A stretch of 64,000 nt of DNA from Candidatus Krumholzibacteriota bacterium (GTDB lineage: Bacteria; Krumholzibacteriota; Krumholzibacteriia; JAJRXK01). Each line of letters begins with the position of its first letter. Positions within the stretch are counted from its first letter, which is position 1. The stretch spans positions 44,158 through 108,157 of the forward strand of contig JAJRXK010000040.1 of assembly GCA_024276305.1 (NCBI GenBank), given 5' to 3'. The translations under genes were made by a program, and so were the position numbers. Positions 36,911-46,136 of this stretch are shown piece after piece. The notes beneath the pieces were generated by a model. That model worked only from the letters and a program-made list of their open reading frames with translations, was not told the origin of the DNA and made no database searches.

Positions 36911-39101
36911 CCTCAGCTTTGGCCTCGACGGAGCCCGTTGCGGCGATCCCTTCGGTGTACTGGGGGCGCATGCCGTTGATGAACAGCGGACGCGTCTGCG
37001 AGTCTATCGTCCCGATGCGGAGTCCATCGCGGTCCTGCTTGAGGACGAGAGCGTCGCCATGGAACGGCGCTCTGATTCCGGCCTCTTCGAGGTGGTGGTG
37101 GATCGAAGTATCGATCAGCTGAGCTATCGCCTCGAAGTCGTCGACCATAGGGGAAGCCGCCGTCGCGTGGAGGATCCCTACCGATTCCTTCCGGTGATCT
37201 CTCAGGAGCACCTCGATCGCTTCCACTGCGGAATCGAATTGCGAGCGTGGCTCTTCTTGGGAGCGAGGGCGATGGCGCATCAGGGAGTCGAGGGCTATTG
37301 CTTTGCGGTGTGGGCTCCCAACGCGGTTGCGGTGAGCGTGGTCGGCGACTTCAATCACTTCGATCCGCGAGTGCATCCCATGCGCAACCGCGGCGAGAGC
37401 GGAGTGTGGGAACTCTTTCTGCCGCACTGTCCGGCAGGTGCTTGCTACAAGTACTCGGTGCTCACCGGCGGTGGACGGCGGGAGGAGAGGGCGGATCCCT
37501 GCGGTCGGGCCATGGAGATGCGACCGCGCAGCGCATCGGTCACCGTGGCGGGATCGACTCATCGGTGGTCGGACGAGGAATGGATGCAGTCGGAGGCGCG
37601 GGAAGACGGAGAGAGTCTGTCGATCTACGAGGTGCACCTGGGCTCCTGGCGACGGAAGGACGATCCCGGAGGATTCCGTCGTTGGATGACCTACCGCGAG
37701 TTGGCGGAGGAGCTCGTTCCCTATGCCGCCGACCTGGGCTTCACTCACCTCGAATTGATGCCCATCACCGAGCATCCCTTCGACGGGAGCTGGGGTTATC
37801 AGACCCTGGGCTATTTTGCTCCGACCTCGCGCTACGGCAGCCCCGACGATTTCCGGGCCTTCGTCGACGCGGCGCATCGGGCGGGTCTGGGAGTGATCCT
37901 GGATTGGGTGCCCGCCCACTTTCCGCGGGACAGCCACGGCCTGGCGAATTTCGACGGGACCCATCTCTACGAGCACGCGGATCCTCGTCGCGGTGCCCAC
38001 CCGGACTGGGGCACGCTGGTCTTCAACTACGCCCGCAACGAAGTGCGGTCCTTCCTCGTGTCCAGCGCACTCTACTGGCTCGAGGAATTCCACCTCGATG
38101 GCCTCCGGGTCGACGCCGTGGCCTCGATGCTCTACCTCGATTATTCCCGGGCTCCCGGGCAGTGGTTGCCCAACGAGTACGGGGGGCGAGAGAATCTCGA
38201 CGCCATCGCTTTTCTGCGTTTCCTCAACGACGCGGTGCACGAGCAGTGCCCGCGGGCGTGGATGATCGCGGAGGAGTCCACCGCGTGGCCTGGAGTCAGT
38301 CGGCCGACTTCCCAGGGGGGATTGTGCTTCGATCTCAAGTGGAACATGGGCTGGATGAATGACAGTCTGCGCTACTTCGAGAGAGATCCTCTCTACCGTC
38401 GGCACCACCACCAAGAGCTCACCTTCTCTCTGCTCTATGCCTTTCACGAACGCTTTCTCCTGCCGCTCTCTCACGACGAGGTGGTCCACGGCAAGGCGGC
38501 GCTGGTGGCCAAGTTCCCGGGCTACGATGCCGACCGGCTCTCGACCTTGCGCATGGTGCTGGCCTACATGTGGACCCATCCGGGCAAGAAACTCTTGTTC
38601 ATGGGAGGAGAGTTGGGTCAGTGGTCGGAGTGGAATCACGATGCCGAATTGGAGTGGCACCTTCTCGACGCGCCCCAGCATCGAGGAATGCAGAGCCTGG
38701 TGCGCCGTCTCAACGAGGTCTATCGCCAACGACCCAGTTTGCACGAAGGGGATTTCGTGGCCGAGGGTTTCGAGTGGATCGATGCGAATGACGCGGATCG
38801 GGGGACTCTGTCCTATCTCCGGTGGTCGGCGGATTGGTCCGAGGCGACCTGCGTGGTTTTGAACCTCACTCCCGTCGGTCGCCCCGGCTATCGCTTGGGG
38901 GTACCCTTCGAGGCGGAGTGGAGCGTCCTGGTGGATTCTGCCAGTGAGGCATTCGGAGGAACGGGAACTCCGCTGGGCCCGCAACTCCCGGCCCAAGCCG
39001 CGGAGGTCGGTGGTCGACCCTATTCGGTGGTCTTCGACCTTCCCCCTCTGTCTGCGATTCTCCTGGGAGCCCATCGCGGGCCCCGGAGCTGCCCATCATG
39101 A
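36903..39101 (+). CDS. glgB: 1,4-alpha-glucan branching enzyme
   Basis: 732 residues from a TTG start (GGAAG upstream) inside the end of the previous gene. GlgB introduces alpha-1,6 branches into glycogen. Two N-terminal CBM48-like domains precede the GH13 barrel, with the family sequences 'VWAPNAVAVSVVGDFNHF' and 'EVHLGSWRR'. The catalytic residues are the Asp in 'LDGLRVDAVASMLYLDY', the Glu in 'MIAEESTAWPG' and the transition-state Asp in 'LSHDEVVHGK'. Length is normal. Its stop and the glgA start share ATGA, so translation is coupled. Confidence 0.95.
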   Translation: MTDLSFGLDGARCGDPFGVLGAHAVDEQRTRLRVYRPDAESIAVLLEDESVAMERRSDSGLFEVVVDRSIDQLSYRLEVVDHRGSRRRVEDPYRFLPVISQEHLDRFHCGIELRAWLFLGARAMAHQGVEGYCFAVWAPNAVAVSVVGDFNHFDPRVHPMRNRGESGVWELFLPHCPAGACYKYSVLTGGGRREERADPCGRAMEMRPRSASVTVAGSTHRWSDEEWMQSEAREDGESLSIYEVHLGSWRRKDDPGGFRRWMTYRELAEELVPYAADLGFTHLELMPITEHPFDGSWGYQTLGYFAPTSRYGSPDDFRAFVDAAHRAGLGVILDWVPAHFPRDSHGLANFDGTHLYEHADPRRGAHPDWGTLVFNYARNEVRSFLVSSALYWLEEFHLDGLRVDAVASMLYLDYSRAPGQWLPNEYGGRENLDAIAFLRFLNDAVHEQCPRAWMIAEESTAWPGVSRPTSQGGLCFDLKWNMGWMNDSLRYFERDPLYRRHHHQELTFSLLYAFHERFLLPLSHDEVVHGKAALVAKFPGYDADRLSTLRMVLAYMWTHPGKKLLFMGGELGQWSEWNHDAELEWHLLDAPQHRGMQSLVRRLNEVYRQRPSLHEGDFVAEGFEWIDANDADRGTLSYLRWSADWSEATCVVLNLTPVGRPGYRLGVPFEAEWSVLVDSASEAFGGTGTPLGPQLPAQAAEVGGRPYSVVFDLPPLSAILLGAHRGPRSCPS

Positions 39102-40558
39102 ACATCGCCTTCGTGAGCGCCGAGCTGAGTCCCTGGTTCAAGGTGGGCGGGTTGGCCGACGTGTCGGCTGCTCTGCCCCGGGCTCTGGCGGCCCTGGGAC
39201 ACGATCTGAGGGTCTTCGTGCCCCTCTACGATCTGGCCACTCCCCAGCAGCTCGGCGCGACTGCGGTGGAAGCGGTCCAAGATGTTCTGGTGGCGATCGG
39301 AGGTCGACGCGACACCTTCCATCTCTACGAACGCAGGCCTTCCGCAGAGGGGGAGCCGCATCTCTACTTCGTGCAGTGTGCTCCCTTCTTCGAGAGGGAG
39401 GGGGCGATCTATACTTGGCACGACGACGAAGCCCGGCGCTTCCTCTTCTTCATGCGTGCGGTTTTCGAGAGCCTGCAGCGGATTCCCTTCGCCGCGGACA
39501 TCCTCCACGCCAATGATTGGTCCACGGCCCTGATGCCTCTGCTCCTGCGGACCCACTACGCCTGGGATTCGCTCTTCCACCACGCTCGGACGGTGTTGAC
39601 GATCCACAACCTGGCCTACCAGGGAGTCTTCGACGCGCGGGTTCTGAACGACCTCGATCTGGGGTCCGGCACCACCTGGGTGGATGGGGAGGATCTGGCC
39701 CAGGGTCGCCTGAACTTCCTCAAGAGCGGTCTTCAACTCAGCGATCGTCTCACCACCGTGAGCCCGACCTACGCCCGAGAGATCCAGGAGCCAGCTACCG
39801 GTTGTGGGCTCGACGAGATTCTACGCGGTCGGAGGGAAGACCTCGTCGGCGTACTCAACGGAGTGGATACCGAAGTGTGGAATCCCCTGCGCGACCCTTT
39901 CCTGCCGGCTCGTTACGATCGGAGCAGTCTCTGGCGGAAGGTCGAGAACAAGCGAGCCCTGCTCGGCCGGGCGGGTCTGGAAGTCCGCGAGCTGCGCCCT
40001 CTCTTCGGGCTCATCGCGCGTCTGGTGGCCCAGAAGGGAATCGACCTCCTGGCCGAGGTCCTGGAAGCATTCTTGGAGGAACAGGATGCGGCGCTCGTCG
40101 TCTTGGGGCAGGGCGAAGCGCGTTTCGAGGACTTCTTTCGGGCCCTCGAGCTTCGGTGGCCGGGACGGGTGCGCTTCTGGTCCGCCTTCGACGAGGAATT
40201 CGCCCACCTGCTCGAAGCGGGCTGCGACTTCTTCCTCATGCCCTCGACCTTCGAGCCCTGCGGTCTCAACCAGATGTACAGCCAACTCTATGGGACCGTC
40301 CCAGTGGTTCGACGGACCGGCGGGTTGGCCGATACGGTGGCGGCCTACGATCCGGTCCGCGGCGAGGGGACGGGAATCGTCTTCGAAGGTACGGAGCCCC
40401 CGGCTCTGCGCGACGCGCTCGACCAGGCCCTCGCTCTCCATGCGAATCCCGAGCACCTGGACCGACTCCGGCGCAACGGGATGAAGCAGGACTGGAGCTG
40501 GGCTCGGCGGGCCGACCAATACGTGGAAGTCTACGAGGGACTGCTGGCCGACGCCTGA
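39098..40558 (+). CDS. glgA: Glycogen synthase (ADP-glucose type)
   Basis: 486 residues, standard for GT5 glycogen synthases. The enzyme extends alpha-1,4-glucan from a nucleotide-glucose donor. The N-terminal donor-binding signature is 'FVSAELSPWFKVGGLADVSA'; further motifs are 'HANDWSTALMPLLL', 'LTIHNLAYQGVF', 'GVLNGVDTEVWNP' and the C-terminal 'MPSTFEPCGLNQMYSQLYG' with the catalytic Glu, then 'RRTGGLADTV'. It overlaps glgB by four bases. No glgC, glgP or glgX is in the window. It converges on murB with a 12-base gap. Confidence 0.95.
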   Translation: MNIAFVSAELSPWFKVGGLADVSAALPRALAALGHDLRVFVPLYDLATPQQLGATAVEAVQDVLVAIGGRRDTFHLYERRPSAEGEPHLYFVQCAPFFEREGAIYTWHDDEARRFLFFMRAVFESLQRIPFAADILHANDWSTALMPLLLRTHYAWDSLFHHARTVLTIHNLAYQGVFDARVLNDLDLGSGTTWVDGEDLAQGRLNFLKSGLQLSDRLTTVSPTYAREIQEPATGCGLDEILRGRREDLVGVLNGVDTEVWNPLRDPFLPARYDRSSLWRKVENKRALLGRAGLEVRELRPLFGLIARLVAQKGIDLLAEVLEAFLEEQDAALVVLGQGEARFEDFFRALELRWPGRVRFWSAFDEEFAHLLEAGCDFFLMPSTFEPCGLNQMYSQLYGTVPVVRRTGGLADTVAAYDPVRGEGTGIVFEGTEPPALRDALDQALALHANPEHLDRLRRNGMKQDWSWARRADQYVEVYEGLLADA

Positions 40559-40570
40559 GAGGAGGCTGCC

Positions 40571-41656
40571 TCAGCCCCATAGATCGGAGACGGTCTCTGC
40601 GTCGATTCCCAAGGGGATGGGCTCCGGTCGGAGGCGCACTCCGAAGCACTCCCGGACCCGGTCGCGGAGTCTGCGGGCGAAGACGAGGAGTTCCTCGGTT
40701 CGGGCTCCCTCGTCGGCGACCAGGGCGAGGACGTGATGAGGAGAGAGCCCCACCTTGCCCTCTCGGTGTCCCGGTCGGAATCCGCTGTTCTGGATCAACC
40801 AGGCGGCCGAAACCTTGGACCCTCCCTCGGGGAGAGGCCAGAGGGGCAGTTCCCCGGGGTCATGACCGGCCGAGCGCAGATGGTAGTGGAGGTCGGACAT
40901 GGCGTCGGCACCGAGGATGGGATTGGTGAAGAAGCTGCCCGCGCTGCGCAGATCCTCCGGGCTCCCTTCGAGGAGCATGCCCTTCTTTCGACGAAGCTCT
41001 CGGACGCGACGGGCCACCGCCGCGAGGGTGGGCGGTTCGGGGACCGCCTCGAAGCTCCTGGCGACTTCGGCGTAGGCGAGATTGGCCGCGCCGCCGGGAG
41101 CCAAGAGCACTTCGATCGCGGTGATGAGGTAGCGCCCTCGGTCGAGGGACTTGAAACGACTGTCGCGGTAGTCGAAGTCGCATTGCTCACGCGAGAAGCT
41201 TCGGACTTCGCCGGTGTGGAGGTCGATGGTCTCGAGGGCGACGAGAACCTCGCTCAACTCCTGTCCATAGGCTCCCACATTCTGGACCGGAGCGGCCCCG
41301 ACTCGTCCGGGGATGCCCACGGTGGTCTCGAGACCGGCGAGGTTCTGATCGACGGTGGATTGCACGAAGTCGTCCCAGCGGAGGCCGGCCGCGGCTCGAC
41401 AACGTCCGGAGCCGGAATCGATCTCCAAGTGGGCGTCGGTGTAGTGCAGGATCAAACCCGGGTAGCCGTGGTCGCCCACGATCACATTGGAGCCGTCGCC
41501 CAGGACTGCGAAGTCCCAGCCTTCACGCCGAGCGTGGGCCAGGGCTTGGGCCACCTCGGCGGGGTTGGCCGCTTCGGCCCGGGCTCGGGCTCTGCCTCCG
41601 ACCCCGAGGGTCGTCCGGGATCCCAGGGCCGCGTTCTCTTCGAGTTCCAAGGACAT
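40571..41656 (-). CDS. murB: UDP-N-acetylenolpyruvoylglucosamine reductase
   Basis: 361 residues, slightly above type I MurB (~340). MurB reduces the enolpyruvyl group to make UDP-MurNAc for peptidoglycan. FAD-binding elements are 'TTLGVGGRARARAEA', 'LGDGSNVIVGDHGYPGLIL' and 'AGLETTVGIPGRVGAAPVQN'. The E. coli-like type I sequence 'VGAYGQELSEV' and 'FDYRDSRFKS' are present, as is the proton-donor serine in 'SAGSFFTNPIL'. It stands alone, divergent from the PqiA-like gene across 180 bases. Confidence 0.95.
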   Translation of the reverse strand: MSLELEENAALGSRTTLGVGGRARARAEAANPAEVAQALAHARREGWDFAVLGDGSNVIVGDHGYPGLILHYTDAHLEIDSGSGRCRAAAGLRWDDFVQSTVDQNLAGLETTVGIPGRVGAAPVQNVGAYGQELSEVLVALETIDLHTGEVRSFSREQCDFDYRDSRFKSLDRGRYLITAIEVLLAPGGAANLAYAEVARSFEAVPEPPTLAAVARRVRELRRKKGMLLEGSPEDLRSAGSFFTNPILGADAMSDLHYHLRSAGHDPGELPLWPLPEGGSKVSAAWLIQNSGFRPGHREGKVGLSPHHVLALVADEGARTEELLVFARRLRDRVRECFGVRLRPEPIPLGIDAETVSDLWG

Positions 41657-41836
41657 ACCATCTTCCGCTTCGAGGCCTCGGGCGAATTATAGTCCAAGCC
41701 CGTCGGTCCGTCGGGAGGAATTCCGCCGGGCCTGGTAGATCGCGGATGACCTTCACGAGGGTGCGACGTAACATCCGCCGACCTGTTCCGTACCCTCGTC
41801 AGTGCGTCCTCCCAACCCGAGCCGAGAAGAGATCCT

Positions 41837-42373
41837 GTGAGTTCTGCGGAGCTGCATCCTCGCCGCCTGTGGCTCTACCGCATCAGTTGGTGGCTGCTTC
41901 CGCTGTCCCTGGTCCTCTACCTCAGCAGTCTGGGGATGGATGTGGCGGAGGTCCACAAGTCCCTCAAGGTCTTCGGAGTAGGTCGGGGAGAAGTGGAGCC
42001 CATTCGACTTCTGTCGACGATCCGGACTCTCTACGGCGATGGCGAGGTTTTTCTCGCGACCATTCTGACCTCCTTCACGCTCTTTTTCCCGCTCACCAAG
42101 TACCTGGCGCTCTTCTACGTCCTGCTCTCGAAGCGTCGCCGTCGGCGGGGTCGGGTGCTGACGGTGGTGAAGAACCTGGGGCAGTGGTCGATGGGAGATG
42201 TCTTCGTGGTCGCACTCTTGGTCGTGGCCATGCGCCTCAACAGCGGAGTCGCTCAAGTCGAGGTCGTGGTTCTGCCCGGATTGTGGGTCTTCGCTTCGAG
42301 CGTTCTGTTGACCATGACGGTGTCGGCGCTCTTGGGATTCCTGGATTCCGTCGGCTCAGACCAGGGACACTGA
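41837..42373 (+). CDS. PqiA-like membrane protein (paraquat-inducible protein A family)
   Basis: 178 residues from a GTG. It consists of one PqiA-type transmembrane domain with about four helices: 'YRISWWLLPLSLVLYLSSLG', 'TILTSFTLFFPLTKYLALFY', 'GDVFVVALLVVAMRLN' and 'LWVFASSVLLTMTVSALLG'. The family sequence 'FTLFFPLTK' plus 'LGQWSMGDVFVVALLV' is clear. E. coli PqiA has two such domains and zinc-ribbon cysteines; here there is a single domain and no cysteine ribbon. PqiA proteins work with MCE proteins in envelope lipid transport, but no MCE gene is nearby. Its end overlaps the convergent methyltransferase by 18 bases. Confidence 0.75.
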   Translation: MSSAELHPRRLWLYRISWWLLPLSLVLYLSSLGMDVAEVHKSLKVFGVGRGEVEPIRLLSTIRTLYGDGEVFLATILTSFTLFFPLTKYLALFYVLLSKRRRRRGRVLTVVKNLGQWSMGDVFVVALLVVAMRLNSGVAQVEVVVLPGLWVFASSVLLTMTVSALLGFLDSVGSDQGH

Positions 42374-43267
42374 GGCCGGAAGCAGCGAGGTGGTCAGCGG
42401 CCGCCAGGTTTCGTTCGACCTTCCCACGCAGATGTCGAGGTCGAAGGCCTCGCCCTTGGCGACTTCGAAGGGTTCGGGGGCCGGAATCCATCCCTGTTGC
42501 CAGTGGGTGGGCTCTTCGCAGCTGCGGGTGTCGATGTGAATCTCCGGGTCGAGGTGGGCCCGGAAGGCGAAGGCGATCCCTCGTACGGTTCCCGGCCGGG
42601 TCACGTTCAATCTCGTGCGGGGGATGTCGCCGCAGGGACGATCCTCGGTGCTGAGGTGAAGGTCGGCCCAGCGGACCCACTCCGAGAGGAGTTCCTGGGA
42701 CTCGACCCGACGGGTGTGGCGGTGGCGACTCAGCTCCTCAACCGCGGTGCGGAAGTCGATGCCGTAGCGCCGGGCCAGCTCCTGGGACCAGAACCGTCGC
42801 TCGGCCGCGTCTTCGGCACTGTCGCCGAGGGCCACGAAGAGTTCCAGACGATCGGGAATCAGCCGCGCATCCGGAGTCAGGAGGCGGCGGCGGGCATCCT
42901 GCACGAAGTAGTCGGTATTCTCTCCGATCCCCGCTCCGTCGAGGGTTTCGGATACCAGGAGGTCCCCGCGTTCGGGGAGGTCGATTCCATCGGAGCGACC
43001 ACAGACGGGCACGAAGCGATCTTCCCGGAATCCGTTGTTGCGAGCGATGCGACAGGCCAGATCGAGAGTCTGGGCGTCGGCTTCGATGGCGTAGACGCGT
43101 TTGGCCCCGCCGTGGAGGGCCATGAGGGAAAGCGGACCGAGGCCCGCACCCAGATCGACGACCGTGCGGCCTGGGGCATGTCGTCGGAGGGCTCGGAGGT
43201 AGGCCCGCATGCGGACCTGGTCTTCCATCATGGTGCGGTAGTCTTCGACGCGGCGCAGGTCGAGCAT
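42356..43267 (-). CDS. Protein arginine N-methyltransferase (PRMT)-like enzyme
   Basis: 303 residues from the ATG at 43267 (GGAAG upstream; a longer frame exists without support). The pattern follows eukaryotic type I PRMTs throughout. The N-terminal 'EDYRTMMEDQVRMRAY' corresponds to the pre-core helix. Motif I is 'VVDLGAGLGPLSLMALHGGA' and post-I is 'VYAIEAD'. The double-E loop is 'SETLDGAGIGE' with Glu107 and Glu116, nine residues apart as in PRMT1. A THW loop is present at 254-256 ('EEPTHWQQGW') with the C-terminal beta-barrel after it. These residues hold the target arginine in true PRMTs. Substrate unknown. Another SAM-dependent methyltransferase role cannot be excluded, but the THW loop makes PRMT the best call. 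Confidence 0.75.
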   Translation of the reverse strand: MLDLRRVEDYRTMMEDQVRMRAYLRALRRHAPGRTVVDLGAGLGPLSLMALHGGAKRVYAIEADAQTLDLACRIARNNGFREDRFVPVCGRSDGIDLPERGDLLVSETLDGAGIGENTDYFVQDARRRLLTPDARLIPDRLELFVALGDSAEDAAERRFWSQELARRYGIDFRTAVEELSRHRHTRRVESQELLSEWVRWADLHLSTEDRPCGDIPRTRLNVTRPGTVRGIAFAFRAHLDPEIHIDTRSCEEPTHWQQGWIPAPEPFEVAKGEAFDLDICVGRSNETWRPLTTSLLPASVSLV

Positions 43268-43343
43268 GATCTTCCAGGGATGAAGGCGCGTTTTTCGGCT
43301 TGTGCATGCCTTGCAAAGTTCGTGCGCGCCTCGGGGGAGCACC

Positions 43344-43379
43344 GAAGAAGAAAGAGGCGCGAGCTCTTGCTCGCGCCTC
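43344..43379 (-). terminator. Rho-independent terminator of the hflKC operon
   Basis: On the minus strand, GAGGCGCGAGC (43379-43369) pairs perfectly with GCTCGCGCCTC (43364-43354) around a 4-base loop, followed by TTTCTTCTTC. It lies 34 bases after the hflC stop. Confidence 0.85.
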
Positions 43380-43412
43380 TTCGCCGGTGGGCAATTCCTG
43401 CCGACGGGGGAA

Positions 43413-44348
43413 TCAGGGTCGGATGGACTCCAAGTACTTCGTGAATTCGTTGTCCGTGGAGAGCAGGAGGGTGGTCCCGTCGTCGATGGTCTTCGAATAG
43501 GATTCCATGGTTCTCAAGAATTCGTAGAAGGACCGGGTATCCGCGGTGCGATTGTAAGCGCCGGCGAAGATGCTAGTCGCTTCGGCGTCGGCCTTGCCGA
43601 TGATCTCCTGAGATTTTCGATAGGCCTCGGACTGGATCTGCTTGAGATCCTTTTCCTTGGCTCCTCGAATACGCAGGGCCTCTCCCTGACCCTCACTCCG
43701 GAAACGGTCCGCGATCCGGTTTCGCTCGGCGACCATTCGATCGTAGACCTTGCGGCGGACTTCTTCGACGTAGTTGATGCGCTTGAAGCGCACGTCGAGG
43801 ATCTCGATGCCCAGGTCGGAGACCCGCTCCTTGGCGGCTGCGAGCACGATCGCCTGAATGGCCTCTCGACCGGTGTTCACGTGGGCGAGCAGCGTGGATT
43901 CGTCCTCTCCGAATTGCGTGGTATCGGGTTGGCGATTGGTGTTGCGGATGACTTCCACGAGATCGTGGTTGGCGATCGCGTTGCGGGTTTCGCCGTCGAG
44001 GATGTCATCGAGACGGGTCTGGGCTCCTCGTTCGTCCCGGAGGCGCTGGAAGAAGAGCAAGGGATCGCTGATCCTCCACCGCGCATAGGAATCGACCCAG
44101 ATGAACCGCTTGTCCTTGGTGGGGAGCTCGTTGGCGTCGCCGTCCCATTCGAGGAATCGCTTGTCGAAGCGATGGATCTTCTGGATGAAGGGAAGCTTGA
44201 AAGCCAGGCCCGGAGTGCTGACCGGCGCGCCCACGGGCTTGCCGAATTGCGTGATGATGACCTGCTCGGGCTCGGAGACGATGTAGAAGGAGCTGTTGAG
44301 AACGATCCATGCCAGCAGGACCAAGCCTGCGATCATGATGCGCTTCAT
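43413..44348 (-). CDS. hflC: HflC, SPFH-family modulator of membrane proteolysis
   Basis: 311 residues. One N-terminal membrane anchor ('IMIAGLVLLAWIVLNSSFYI') and a large periplasmic SPFH/Band 7 domain: 'VSEPEQVIITQFGKPVGAPV', 'PGLAFKLPFIQKIHRFDKR', 'DILDGETRNAIANHDLVEVI' and the coiled-coil 'RMVAERNRIADRFRSEGQGE'. HflC and HflK assemble into a cage around FtsH and limit its access to membrane substrates. Its start overlaps the hflK stop by four bases, and a strong terminator follows. Confidence 0.93.
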   Translation of the reverse strand: MKRIMIAGLVLLAWIVLNSSFYIVSEPEQVIITQFGKPVGAPVSTPGLAFKLPFIQKIHRFDKRFLEWDGDANELPTKDKRFIWVDSYARWRISDPLLFFQRLRDERGAQTRLDDILDGETRNAIANHDLVEVIRNTNRQPDTTQFGEDESTLLAHVNTGREAIQAIVLAAAKERVSDLGIEILDVRFKRINYVEEVRRKVYDRMVAERNRIADRFRSEGQGEALRIRGAKEKDLKQIQSEAYRKSQEIIGKADAEATSIFAGAYNRTADTRSFYEFLRTMESYSKTIDDGTTLLLSTDNEFTKYLESIRP

Positions 44349-45328
44349 TTGTCGCCTCCTTCGTTCAGGTTCAACAGGGGAAGGATCCCCCGGAGGTCCT
44401 TGTCGAGGATGAACTTCTGTTTCACGTTGGGAAGAATGGCCTCCATGGTCTCGAGATACATCCGCCGACGGGTGACTTCCGGCGCGGCGGCATAGGCCTT
44501 GTAGACGGCATCGAAGCGCTGGGCGTCTCCTCGGGCCCGGTTGACCCGATCGAGAGCATAACCTTCTGCCTGTTGGATGGTCTGCTGTGCCTCACCCCGC
44601 GCCCGCGGGATGATCTGGTTGTATTCGGACTGAGCTTCGTTGATCAAACGCTCGCGTTCCTGCTGCGCTTCGTTGACCGCGTTGAAGGAGGGCTTGACCG
44701 GGTTGGGAGGAGTCACGTCCTGGAGCACGATCTGCTCGACCTGGACTCCCAGCTCGTACTGTTTGCAGAGGGCCTGCAGCTTCTGCTCGACCACATCGGC
44801 GGCATCCTGGCGACCGATGGTGAGGATCTCGTTGACGGTTCGATCCCCGACGATCTCCCGCATCACCGCCTCGCTCATGGCCCGGAAGGTGTCCCGGACG
44901 TTGCGAACGCGGAAGAGATACTGGTAGGGATCCACGATGCGGTACTGGACGATCCACTCGACCACCGCCGCATTGAGGTCACCGGTGAGCATATTCGATT
45001 CCTCTGCGAATCCGCGGGAGGAATACTGGGTGCGCACATCGGCGCTGACGGTCCGAAAACCGAATTCTTCTTTCAGCTGTCGTTGCACGGGAACCTTGAT
45101 GGCGCGCTCCACGCCCAGGGGAATCTTGAAGTGCAACCCTGGATCGGTATTGCGCACATACTTGCCGAAGCGCAGGACGACTCCGGTTTCTTCGGGACCG
45201 ATGGTGTAGAACGAAGAGAAGACCACTCCGACCGCGATGAGGAGCATTGCGATGCTCAGAATGCGCCGGAGCGGGGGCCTGGGGATTTCGACCCGAGGGA
45301 TCTCTTCGTCGAAGGGTCCATTGCTCAT
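44345..45328 (-). CDS. hflK: HflK, SPFH-family modulator of membrane proteolysis
   Basis: 327 residues. A short cytoplasmic start, a single helix ('ILSIAMLLIAVGVVFSSFYT'), then the SPFH domain with 'IGPEETGVVLRFGKYVRNTD', 'PGLHFKIPLGVERAIKVPV' and 'MLTGDLNAAVVEWIVQYRI'. A glutamine/glutamate-rich coiled coil follows ('EAQQERERLINEAQSEYNQI'). It is the first gene of the hflKC pair. No ftsH is in the window. Compared with E. coli HflK it lacks the long glycine-rich N-terminus. Confidence 0.93.
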   Translation of the reverse strand: MSNGPFDEEIPRVEIPRPPLRRILSIAMLLIAVGVVFSSFYTIGPEETGVVLRFGKYVRNTDPGLHFKIPLGVERAIKVPVQRQLKEEFGFRTVSADVRTQYSSRGFAEESNMLTGDLNAAVVEWIVQYRIVDPYQYLFRVRNVRDTFRAMSEAVMREIVGDRTVNEILTIGRQDAADVVEQKLQALCKQYELGVQVEQIVLQDVTPPNPVKPSFNAVNEAQQERERLINEAQSEYNQIIPRARGEAQQTIQQAEGYALDRVNRARGDAQRFDAVYKAYAAAPEVTRRRMYLETMEAILPNVKQKFILDKDLRGILPLLNLNEGGDK

Positions 45329-45442
45329 GGGATCATTCCTTCCGACGTCATTTCGTTGGGTGGGCTCGTTGCGAAGCTAACACACCCCGGTCGGGGGTAA
45401 AGCAGAACCGGACGGGTGGCCACGAAGGCAGTCGCGACTAGC

Positions 45443-46096
45443 ATGTGCGCTATGGTGCATCGTCTCGACACTGAAGAGCTGCGCCGGGCCCTCGCTCAGG
45501 AACTTCCGGGGGATTCGGCCAAGGAGGTCTTTGCCGTGGAGACCTCCCTTCGTTCCCCGAAAGCGAAGGAAGAGGCGCGTGCGGCTTCGGTGTTGGCCCT
45601 TCTCGTTTCCGATGGGCGAGATCTCCGACTTCCCTTGATCCATCGCAAAGTGGTGGAGGGAGATGTGCACTCGGGGCAGATCTCCCTGCCGGGAGGCCGT
45701 CAGGAGCCGGGCGAGGATGCAGTGACCGCCGCTCTGCGGGAGACGCGGGAGGAGCTGGGCATCGATTCCGCCCGGATCGAGGTGCTGGGCTGCCTCAGTC
45801 CCCACCGCATCCCCGTGAGCAGTCATGTGGTCACACCCTATGTCGGTTGGGCGTCGGGACCCCTGGCCTATTGGCGTGATCCGCGGGAAGTGGAGGGGAT
45901 CTTCGAAGTATCGCTCCGGGAACTTCTCGATCCGCACCGCCGAACCCGGGTCCCCCTCGATCTTCGGGGGGAAAGAGTCCTGGTCCCGGGTTGGCAGCTC
46001 GACGAGGGTCTGGTGTGGGGAGCGACGGCCATGATTCTGGCCGAACTCCTCTCCCTGCTCAGCCGCCACGATTCGCAACGATTTCCCCCGCTCTAG
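45443..46096 (+). CDS. NUDIX hydrolase, CoA pyrophosphatase type
   Basis: 217 residues from the ATG at 45443; 45416 (GTG) and 45452 (ATG) are alternatives, none with a clear ribosome site. The NUDIX box G-x5-E-x7-REUxEExGU is complete from 'GGRQEPGEDAVTAALRETRE' onward. The CoA-pyrophosphatase hallmark just before it, here 'HSGQISLPGG', places it with YeaB/NudL-like enzymes that split CoA into 3',5'-ADP and phosphopantetheine. It is divergent from hflK across about 110 bases and converges on the kinase gene. Confidence 0.85.
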   Translation: MCAMVHRLDTEELRRALAQELPGDSAKEVFAVETSLRSPKAKEEARAASVLALLVSDGRDLRLPLIHRKVVEGDVHSGQISLPGGRQEPGEDAVTAALRETREELGIDSARIEVLGCLSPHRIPVSSHVVTPYVGWASGPLAYWRDPREVEGIFEVSLRELLDPHRRTRVPLDLRGERVLVPGWQLDEGLVWGATAMILAELLSLLSRHDSQRFPPL

Positions 46097-46136
46097 ACCT
46101 CGGACCGGTGCAGAGGCGCGGGCCGGGTGGCTCCGA

